A stretch of DNA of 64,000 bases from Microbacterium sp. Root61 (GTDB taxonomy: Bacteria > Actinomycetota > Actinomycetes > Actinomycetales > Microbacteriaceae). The translations under genes and the position numbers were made by a program. The stretch spans positions 3,045,713 to 3,109,712 of the forward strand of contig NZ_LMGU01000001.1 in NCBI RefSeq assembly GCF_001427525.1, in the 5' to 3' direction. The notes under the pieces were generated by a model that was not told the DNA's origin, did no database searches, and saw only the letters and a program-made list of their open reading frames with translations. Below are positions 16,435 to 24,400 of this stretch, piece after piece (position 1 is the stretch's first letter; every line of letters begins with the position of its first letter).

Positions 16435-18026
16435 CGGACACCCCGCATCAGCTTCAGCACCGGCTTGACGGCGAGCAGCAGGGCAGCGCCGATCGCGATG
16501 GCGATCAGACCGAGGATCGAGAAGTACGGCACCTCGTTCTCCGGGTCGTAGAAGCCGGCCAGCCAGCCCGCGATCGACGTGCCGAGCGCCACCGACAGGA
16601 AGAACAGCGCGACCATCTGCGTATGGAATCGCGCCGGGGCGAGCTTGGTCGTCACCGACAGCCCGACGGGCGAGATCAGCAGCTCCGCGATCGTGAAGAC
16701 GAACAGGATGCCGACGATCGCGATCAGCGGGGTGGAGTTCGGGCCCCCGTTGGCGAACGGCAGGAACAGCAGGAACGCGACGCCCATGATGATCGAGCCC
16801 AGGCCGAACTTCACCGGTGTGGACGGCTGACGAGTGCCCATCCTCGTCCAGATCGCGGCGAAGACGCCCGACAGGATGATGATGAAGATCGGGTTGATCG
16901 AGTTCACCCACGGGACCGGCATCTCCCAGCCGAAGAGGGAGCGGTCCAGCTTCTTGTCGGAGTAGATCGTCAGCACCGTGAACTGCTGCTGGTACAGCGA
17001 CCAGAATCCGACGCTCACGATGAACAGCGGGATGAAGCCGAACACGCGCGAGCGTTCGATGGCGGAGATCGCGCGCGAGCTCAGGATGACGACGAAGTAG
17101 GCGATCGTCGCCAGCAGCGTCACCAGGATCACGACACCGGCGAGGTTGTCGGCGCGGATCACGCCGACCAGGACGAGCACCACGAGCACGGCGATTCCGA
17201 GGACCGCGACGCCGATCATCAGCCCGTAGCGGTTCTTCGGCAGCGGGTTCGCGACGGCGCGCGCCGCGGCCGGCAGCCGGCGTCGGCCGAACGAGTACTG
17301 CAGCAGCCCGATGCCCATGCCCACGGCGGCCAGCGCGAAGCCCCAGTGGAAGCCGAGCGTGCTCTGGACCAATCCGGTCAGGAGGGGGCCGAGGAAGGCG
17401 CCGAGGTTGATGCCGAGGTAGAAGATCGAGAACCCGGCGTCGCGGCGCGGGTCATCCGGGGCGTAGAGCGTGCCGACCACGGCGGTGGCGTTGGCCTTGA
17501 GCCCGCCGGAACCCACCGCGACCAGAACGAGACCGACGCCGACGCCCCACATCCCGGGCAGCAGCGCCAAGGCGATGTGCCCGCCCATGATGACGATGGC
17601 GCTGAAGAACAGCACGCGCTCCGAGCCCAGGAGGCGGTCGGCGACCCAGGCGCCGAGGATCGTGGACAGGTAGACCGTCCCGCCGTAGGCGCCGACGATG
17701 CCGGTCGCGACGACCTCGTTGATCCCCAGTCCGCCCTCGGCGGCCGAGTAGTACAGGTAGATGAGCAGGATGCCCTGCATGCCGTAGAAGCTGAATCGCT
17801 CCCACATCTCCACGCCGAACACGCTCGCCAGCGCTCGCGGCTGCCCGAAGAACCGACGGTCATCGGGGCTCTCCGCAGGCGAGACGGATGCCGCGGCATC
17901 CGTCTCGCTCGCGTTCGCCGCCCGCCGACCGGCCCGCGTCTGCAGGCTCTCCTCGCCTCCAGCAGTGGCTCCGTCCGGTGGCCCGACAGGCACTTCGGCC
18001 GGCTGATCGTGCTCGGTCCCGCTCAT
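16431..18026 (-). CDS. Proton-dependent oligopeptide transporter (POT/PTR2 family)
   Basis: This 531-aa MFS-type symporter imports di- and tripeptides with protons. The family motif ExxERFxxYG is present as EMWERFSFYGMQG near residue 73, and the PTR2 signatures appear as GGTVYLSTILGAWVADRLLG and FSIFYLGINLGAFLGPLLTG. About 14 membrane helices are visible. The first 55 residues are hydrophilic and acidic, longer than in E. coli DtpA. The ATG at 18026 follows a TACCCT -10 box by six bases, so the mRNA is probably leaderless; a larger upstream frame is rejected. A 26-bp perfect palindrome within the coding region (17881-17906) encodes the stretch ETDAAASVS. Confidence 0.9.
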   Translation of the reverse strand: MSGTEHDQPAEVPVGPPDGATAGGEESLQTRAGRRAANASETDAAASVSPAESPDDRRFFGQPRALASVFGVEMWERFSFYGMQGILLIYLYYSAAEGGLGINEVVATGIVGAYGGTVYLSTILGAWVADRLLGSERVLFFSAIVIMGGHIALALLPGMWGVGVGLVLVAVGSGGLKANATAVVGTLYAPDDPRRDAGFSIFYLGINLGAFLGPLLTGLVQSTLGFHWGFALAAVGMGIGLLQYSFGRRRLPAAARAVANPLPKNRYGLMIGVAVLGIAVLVVLVLVGVIRADNLAGVVILVTLLATIAYFVVILSSRAISAIERSRVFGFIPLFIVSVGFWSLYQQQFTVLTIYSDKKLDRSLFGWEMPVPWVNSINPIFIIILSGVFAAIWTRMGTRQPSTPVKFGLGSIIMGVAFLLFLPFANGGPNSTPLIAIVGILFVFTIAELLISPVGLSVTTKLAPARFHTQMVALFFLSVALGTSIAGWLAGFYDPENEVPYFSILGLIAIAIGAALLLAVKPVLKLMRGVR

Positions 18027-18032
18027 GGGGAC

Positions 18033-18038
18033 AGGGTA
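18033..18038 (-). promoter_or_regulatory. -10 box TACCCT of the POT gene
   Basis: TACCCT on the minus strand ends six bases before the ATG at 18026, which suggests a leaderless transcript. Confidence 0.5.
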
Positions 18039-18069
18039 CCGGGCGCCATGCGCCGTCGGTATAGCCGGG

Positions 18070-19515
18070 TCAGTCCGGCAGCGACGGGTGGCGCTCCTGC
18101 GGGGCGCCGTGGCGTGGGATGAACAACGCGACCACGAACGCGACGACCGCCGCACCGAGCCCGAGGAAGAACGACAGCGTGAAGGCGGTGTTCGTCGGCA
18201 CCTGCGTGTCACCGAATGAGACCGAGTAGGTCGCGAGTACCGCGCCGATCACGGCGGCTGCGATGCTCGTGCCCAGGGAGCGGAACAGCGCGTTCAAACC
18301 GTTGGATGCCCCGGTCTCGCTCTGCGGCACGGAGCGCATGATCAGCATCGGCATACCGGCGTAGCCGAAGCCGATGCCCACGCCGATGAGGATGTTCGCG
18401 ACGAAGATGTGCCAGACCTCGGACGAGAACAGCAGGGTGAAGCCGTACGCCGCGATGAGGGCGATCGCGCCGAGCACGAGCAGCACCTTGGGCCCCACGG
18501 TCGAGGCGAGCCGCCCAGAGAAGGGGGAGAGCACCATCATCACCAGACCGGCCGGCATGATGATGAGGCTGGCGGCCACCAGCGAGAGTCCGAACCCGAC
18601 ACCGGTCTCGACGGGAAGCTCCAGCAGTTGCGGGTAGGCGACGTTGGAGGCGAACAGCGAGAAGCCCATCGCGACGGAGGCGATGTTGGTCAGCAGGACC
18701 GGCCGTCGTGCGGCGACGCGCAGGTCCAGGAGAGGCTCCGCGATGCGCAGCTCGTACCATCCCCACACCAACAGCACGAGCAGGCCGCCGAGCCCGAGGG
18801 CGAGTGTCGGCGGCGCGCCCCAGCCCCATTCGTTGCCTCGGGAGATCGCCAGCAGGATGCCGATGAGGCCGATCGCCAAGCCCGCGGCACCGATGAAATC
18901 GAAGCGTCCGGCGGTGCGCAGCACGCTCTCCGGAACGATCCACAGCACGAGCGTGAACACGACGACACCGAGGCCGGCAGCCATCCAGAACAGCACGTGC
19001 CAATCGCTGTACTCCGTGATCAGCGCGCTGATCGGGAGGCCCAGCGCGCCGCCGACGCCCAGGGTGGCACTGATAAGGGCGATCGCGGAGTCGACGCGGT
19101 CCTCGTGCAGGACGTCTCGGAGGATCGAGATGCCCAGCGGGATGACACCGGTGACCGCCCCCTGGAGGGCGCGACCGATGATGACCCCGATGATGCCCTG
19201 GGAGAGCGCGGCGATGACGGAGCCGAGGATGAGTGCGGCCAGCAGCACCAGCACGATGCGGCGCTTGCCGTACATGTCGCCCAGACGCCCGGCGATAGGG
19301 GTGATGACGGCGGCGGCGAGGAGGGTCGCGGTGACCACCCACGCGGTGTCCTCGCGGCTGGCGCCCAGCAGCTCCGGCAGCTTGGCCTGGATCGGCACGA
19401 CCAGGGTGAACATGAAGGAGGAGGCCAGGCCCGCCAGCGCCAGCACCGCGATGATCGCGCCCTGCGGGGGCATCCGGGAGAGCCTGCGTCGTGCGTCCTC
19501 ATCCCGTGATCCCAT
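18070..19515 (-). CDS. MFS transporter of the DHA2 (EmrB/QacA-like) type
   Basis: This 481-aa protein has about 14 hydrophobic helices. The MFS motif A GRLGDMYGKRRI follows helix 2 near residue 80, and antiporter motif C-like GVGGALGLPISALI lies in helix 5. These features point to a proton-driven drug or metabolite exporter of the DHA2 group; the substrate cannot be deduced. The ATG at 19515 follows a TAGCCT -10 box by six bases. It lies 44 bp upstream of the POT gene on the same strand, but the POT gene has its own promoter. The GNAT gene is divergent, 64 bp away. Confidence 0.85.
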   Translation of the reverse strand: MGSRDEDARRRLSRMPPQGAIIAVLALAGLASSFMFTLVVPIQAKLPELLGASREDTAWVVTATLLAAAVITPIAGRLGDMYGKRRIVLVLLAALILGSVIAALSQGIIGVIIGRALQGAVTGVIPLGISILRDVLHEDRVDSAIALISATLGVGGALGLPISALITEYSDWHVLFWMAAGLGVVVFTLVLWIVPESVLRTAGRFDFIGAAGLAIGLIGILLAISRGNEWGWGAPPTLALGLGGLLVLLVWGWYELRIAEPLLDLRVAARRPVLLTNIASVAMGFSLFASNVAYPQLLELPVETGVGFGLSLVAASLIIMPAGLVMMVLSPFSGRLASTVGPKVLLVLGAIALIAAYGFTLLFSSEVWHIFVANILIGVGIGFGYAGMPMLIMRSVPQSETGASNGLNALFRSLGTSIAAAVIGAVLATYSVSFGDTQVPTNTAFTLSFFLGLGAAVVAFVVALFIPRHGAPQERHPSLPD

Positions 19516-19521
19516 CCCCTG

Positions 19522-19527
19522 AGGCTA
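19522..19527 (-). promoter_or_regulatory. -10 box TAGCCT of the MFS gene
   Basis: TAGCCT on the minus strand ends six bases before the ATG at 19515, the recurrent leaderless arrangement of this window. Confidence 0.5.
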
Positions 19528-19566
19528 TCGGCGGAACAGAGGGGGTCGGCGCGGCGCGGACGCGAG

Positions 19567-19572
19567 TACCGT
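19567..19572 (+). promoter_or_regulatory. -10 box TACCGT of the GNAT gene
   Basis: TACCGT ends seven bases before the ATG at 19580. It overlaps an in-frame GTG at 19571, which argues against that codon being the start. Confidence 0.5.
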
Positions 19573-19579
19573 GGGCGGC

Positions 19580-20293
19580 ATGGCCGAGCCGCCCGTCGTC
19601 CCCGACATCCAGATCCGCCCGCTCGACGACATCGTGGAGGTGTTCGCGGCATCCGCCGTGCTGTCCGACGTCTGGGGCGGCGACCATGCCGGGATGCCGC
19701 CGAACCTGCTGCGGGCGCTGGCCCAAGCGGGAAACTACGCGGTCGGCCTGTACGCGGACGGGCGCATGATCGGGGCGTCCGTCGCGTTCTTCGCGGAGCC
19801 GGCGGCTCGCTCGATGCACTCCCACATCACAGGGGTACTGCCCGACCACCAGAGCCACGGCCTCGGGCGTCTCCTCAAGCAGCATCAGCGTGAGTGGGCG
19901 CTCGCCCGCGACGTCGGTCACATCACCTGGACCTTCGATCCGCTGATCGCCCGCAACGCGCACTTCAATATCCGAGTGCTCGGTACGCGCGTCACCGAGT
20001 ACCTCGTGAACCAGTACGGACCGATGGATGACGGGGTGAACCGCGGCGACGAGACCGACCGGGTCATGGTGTCGTGGGCGCTCGCCGCCCCGCCCGTCCC
20101 GACGCCGCCCGATGAGCAGGTCGTGGCGACGGTGGCGGTGCCGCACGACATCGAGGCGCTCCGGAGAGAGAGCCCCACGGATGCTGCGGGCTGGCGCCTG
20201 CGGGTGCGCGAGGAGTTCCTCGCCCAGCTCGCCGAAGGCCTCGTCGTCGGGGGCTTCGACGACGAGCGCGGCTACCTGTTCGTCCGCCCCTGA
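19580..20293 (+). CDS. GNAT-superfamily acetyltransferase (COG3375-like)
   Basis: This 237-aa protein has an acetyl-CoA-binding GNAT core: VGLYADGRMIGASVAFF, SHITGVLPDHQSHGLGRLLKQHQREWAL (motif A, with the Q/R-x-x-G-x-G/A-like HGLGRLL near residue 94) and HITWTFDPLIARNAHFNIRVLG. The WTFDPL and N-x-x-FN-x-x-LG elements match the COG3375 group of predicted acetyltransferases. In some genomes these lie near menC/N-acylamino acid racemase genes; here menC is 16 kb away. The acceptor substrate is unknown. The start is set by the -10 box just upstream. Confidence 0.82.
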   Translation: MAEPPVVPDIQIRPLDDIVEVFAASAVLSDVWGGDHAGMPPNLLRALAQAGNYAVGLYADGRMIGASVAFFAEPAARSMHSHITGVLPDHQSHGLGRLLKQHQREWALARDVGHITWTFDPLIARNAHFNIRVLGTRVTEYLVNQYGPMDDGVNRGDETDRVMVSWALAAPPVPTPPDEQVVATVAVPHDIEALRRESPTDAAGWRLRVREEFLAQLAEGLVVGGFDDERGYLFVRP

Positions 20294-20356
20294 CCGCGGC
20301 AGGAATCCGCCGGAATGCGACCGTCGCGCAGCGCCCGGCAGCGTGTCGTCGACGCC

Positions 20357-20362
20357 TACGCT
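20357..20362 (+). promoter_or_regulatory. -10 box TACGCT of the cyclase-family gene
   Basis: TACGCT ends five bases before the ATG at 20368, suggesting a leaderless or near-leaderless mRNA. Confidence 0.5.
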
Positions 20363-20367
20363 GAAGC

Positions 20368-21276
20368 ATGGCCGACTACCGTGCGCACTTCGACTTCGTC
20401 ATCCGCTTCGCCAACGGCGGAGGGATGACCGGCACCGGGTTCCGGCTCGACCTTCCGTCGGCCGACCTGGACGACGCGCAGATCGGGATGCTGCTCGTGC
20501 ACCACCTCGGACTCGCCCTGGTCGAGGACGTCACGCTGTCGGCGCTGGAGATCGTCGCGGAACCGCACAAGGGCAGCCGAGGTGTTCCTGCGCCCGCCGA
20601 GGCGGGGCGTGCAACCCGCATCGTCGACCTGAGCCACCCGATCCGGGCCGGACTCATCACCTACCCGGGGCTGCCGGCACCCGTCATCACGCCGCACCTC
20701 ACCCGCACGGACTCGCGGGCGAAGTACGCTCCCGGCACCGAGTTCGCGATGGACATCCTCACGATGATCGGCAACACCGGCACCTACCTGGACAGCCCCT
20801 TCCACCGTTACGCCGAGGGTGCCGACCTCGCGGGACTCGAGCTGGCGACGCTCGTCGGCCTGCCCGCGGAGGTGTTCCACCTGCAGGATGCCTCGAGCCG
20901 CGGCATCCGTCCGGAATCGCTCGCCGATCGCGAACTGCGCGGGACCGCCGTGCTGCTGCACACCGGGTGGGACCGCTGGTTCGGGCAGCCGGAGTACGCG
21001 AAGGGATCGCCGTTCCTGACGGCAGCGGGCGCGCAGTGGCTGGTCGATCAGGGGGTCATGCTCGTCGGGATCGACTCGCTGAACATCGACGACACCGAAT
21101 CCGGCGGGGAGCGCCCCGCGCACTCGCTGCTGCTGGCGGCGGGCATCCACGTCGTCGAGCACCTCACCCACCTCGATGCGCTGCCCGCGCGCGGTGCACG
21201 ATTCACCGCGGCTCCGCCGGCCGTCGAGGGATTCGGCACGTTCCCCGTCCGCGCCTTCGCGGAGCTTCCCGCCTGA
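20368..21276 (+). CDS. Cyclase-family (KynB-like) protein with altered metal site and extra N-terminal region
   Basis: This 302-aa protein has two parts. Residues 1-75 are an extra region (ADYRAHFDFVIRFANGG...) with no assignment. Residues 80-300 form a putative cyclase domain, with IVDLSHPIRAGLITYPGLP at 85-103, the central loop at 136-146, and LLHTGWDRWF. In kynurenine formamidase and other members the loop reads HxGTHxDxPxH. Here it is NTGTYLDSPFH, so Asn136 and Tyr140 replace the first two His, while Asp142 and His146 remain. The protein may bind a different metal, use another mechanism or be non-enzymatic. The substrate is unknown. The leaderless-type promoter defines the ATG. Confidence 0.75.
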   Translation: MADYRAHFDFVIRFANGGGMTGTGFRLDLPSADLDDAQIGMLLVHHLGLALVEDVTLSALEIVAEPHKGSRGVPAPAEAGRATRIVDLSHPIRAGLITYPGLPAPVITPHLTRTDSRAKYAPGTEFAMDILTMIGNTGTYLDSPFHRYAEGADLAGLELATLVGLPAEVFHLQDASSRGIRPESLADRELRGTAVLLHTGWDRWFGQPEYAKGSPFLTAAGAQWLVDQGVMLVGIDSLNIDDTESGGERPAHSLLLAAGIHVVEHLTHLDALPARGARFTAAPPAVEGFGTFPVRAFAELPA

Positions 21277-21498
21277 CGGCCCAGCCCCGCAGCTCGCCCA
21301 GAAAACACTTTGGCCCGGAAATCCCCAGGTCACACCGAATTCCCGCGCTATGCCGAGGGATCAACTTCGACAAGCCGCGTAATAGATCGCTTGCGGCGGC
21401 ATCTCCTCTACTGAACGGACGAATCTCGCTGGGGCGAGATCCGTCATCTGCAACTGGTGGGCCTTGGGGGTCGACCGAAAAGCTTGGGGGAGCTTCCT

Positions 21499-24400
21499 GT
21501 GTCGAAGCCATTCGGCGCGCTGTCACGCGCGCTCAACACCGTCATCCCGTCGCGTCGTGCGACCGGGCGGCCGGGTCGCCACAACCGATCGACATACGTT
21601 CCGGTCATCCGCGAACGCGCGCATCGGGGGCTGTCCGCCGTCGCGGCGGTCGCGTTGGTCGTCGGGCTCGTCCCGGCGATGCTCGTGGTCGATGCCACCG
21701 CGGCGAGTGCCGCCACGGTGACGGTGCCCGTCGGTCAGAACGTCACGGCGCGCATGGAGACCGAGACGGGGTGGAACGGCAACACCGCACCCAACCCTTC
21801 GACGGGCGACTGCGTCCGCTACGGCTCGGCGCCGAACGCGACGGCCAGCGGATCGATCGCGAACACCGGCGGCTCAAACGGCACGCAGGGTCAGTCGTGG
21901 GCGAACGGCTACACCGCCGCCGTGATCTCCGGCACCACCGCGTACTCGGCCCACGGCGGGGGGTCGAACTGCGACTCGCAGCTGTCGCTGTCGTCCCAGA
22001 GTGCCATCGGCTTCGCGCCGACCTCGGTGTCCAGCTTCGACACCGGAGCGGTCTTCAACCTCGGTCGCATGGTTCACAAGAACAACCCCATCAACGCGAC
22101 CAACGACTGGTTCCGCGGTGTCATGAACGTCGCGTTCATGGGCATGGACCTCGACTTCACATGGCGATTGCACGAGACGCCGAACAATGCGAGCCCCTCC
22201 TCGAACCCTGCGAACAACGACGTCCTCGACTTCATCAACCAGGTCGGCAACCAGTACTTCACCGGTCCCGACGGCAACCGCTACACACTCGTGGTGCTGG
22301 GCTTCACAGCGCCCCAGTCGGGCACGACGTGCAACGCGACCCTCGACTCCACGTCCGGCGTGGTCAACTCGTTCAGCACGGTCGAGCAGTCCACGACCTT
22401 CGGCTGTCTCTACGCTTCGGTGCAGCAGGTGCGCACGCTCACCGTCACCAAGGTCGCGCAGGCGCCGTACACGGCTCCGGCGACGATCCCCGGCTTCGGC
22501 TTCACCTCGACCAGCAACACGGCCGGCTCGCCGTGGGGTTCCGGCTTCACGCTCACCCCGACCGCCCTCGGTACGGGCGGTGCCGCCACGATCACACGCG
22601 ACTTCGTCGTCGGCCAGAGCGTGACGGTCGTCGAGACCGCTCCGACCGGAGCATGGGCCTTCACCAGCCTCACCTGCGTCGACGGCCGCGGGCAGACGAT
22701 GAACGTGACGAACGGCCGCACGATCACCCTCACCGGTGATCTGTCCACCACCGACCCCGGCGCGGTGGCGATCACCTGCACGTACACGAACACCTACACG
22801 CCTCGCGCGACCCTGACCCTGCAGAAGAACGTCGTCGCCACCGGCCAGCCGGCACCCGTGGCGTCCGCCTTCAACTGGAACCTGAGCGCGACCGGCACCG
22901 GCGCGGTCGCCGGCCAGTCGATCCAGGGCACCGGTCAGACGGGCCAGACCAACACCGCAGCCAACCCGGCGATCACGAACCAGTCGGTCATCGCCGGCAC
23001 CTACGCGCTGGCCGAGGCCGGCGACGGCACCCGCACGTTCGGCTATGTACAGGACGGCGCGTGGTCGTGCGTGCTCACCGGCACCACGACGACCGTGCCC
23101 GTGACCGGCGGTGAGGTGGCACTCGCCCAGGGCCAGAACGTCACCTGCGCTGTGACCAACAGGTTCCAGACCGGCTCTCTCGCGATCACGAAGACCGTGA
23201 CGACCACCCCGGCCGGTGGCTACACCCAGGGCACCTCCATGCCGTTCACCGCGGCGTACAGCTGCACCGTCGGCACGGGCACCCCGATCACCGGCTCAGT
23301 GACCGTGCGTCCGAACGCCACCAACGGCACGGCCGGCACCGCCGCCGTCATCCCGAACCTGCCCGCGGGCGCCACCTGCACCGTGACAGAGACCAACCCG
23401 CCGACCGGCGCTCCCGGACTCGTGGACACGTCGTGGGCATGGGGTGCGCCCGTCGTCGACGCGGCCGTGACGATTCCCGTCGGCGCTCAGGCGACGGTGA
23501 ACATCACGAACTCGGCCACCCAGCAGACCGGCCAGCTGCAGATCACCAAGACGATCGTGCCGCGCGAGGGCGTCTCGGCCGCCGGCTACTCCGGGGCCGT
23601 CGACCGCGCCTTCCCGGTCGACTACTCCTGCACGATCGGCTCCACCGTCGTGCGCAGCGGCTCGGTCTCGGTCACGACCGCGACCTCCGCAACCGTATCC
23701 CGAGTGCCCGCCACCGCGGTGTGCGCCATCACGGGCGAGACCCTGACTGCCGCCACCGGCGACTTCGTGGACGCCTCGTATCGCTGGGACGGCTACACCG
23801 TTGCACCGACCACCGCCACGATCCCCGCGAACGGTGTCGGCACCCTCGCGGTGACCAACCACTTCGCCCGCGACCTCGTCGACCTGACGCTCGCCAAGGA
23901 CGTGGTCGGCGCCGGCTACACCGGCGCCACGGCAGACTTCACGGTCGCCTACAGCTGTGGCGATGTGAGCGGCTCGGTGGCGCTCGCCGACGGCGGCGAG
24001 AAGACCGTCCGGGTTCCGGCCGGTGTGCGCTGCGCGGTCAGTGAGACGGCTCCGGATGCCGCGCTCCTGGCCCCCGGCTACGTCTGGGGCACCCCGACCT
24101 ACGTCGGGCTGACCGACGGCGCGGTCACCGTGCCGGGCGGCGGCACCGCGCGTGTCGAGGTCACCAACCCGAACAGCATCGGCTTCGGCCGTGTCTCGGT
24201 CGCCAAGGCCATCGCACACTTCGGCGACGAGGTCACGCCGGGCACCGCGTTCGAGCTCACCGTGTCGTGCACCGCTCCGGCCCAGGGCCAGACGGCCGAC
24301 TACTCCGAGTCGTTCGCCATCACCTGGCCGTCCGACATCACCCGGACGACCCCGTACCTGCCGATCGGCACGGACTGCACCGTGACCGAGACGGCGGCGC

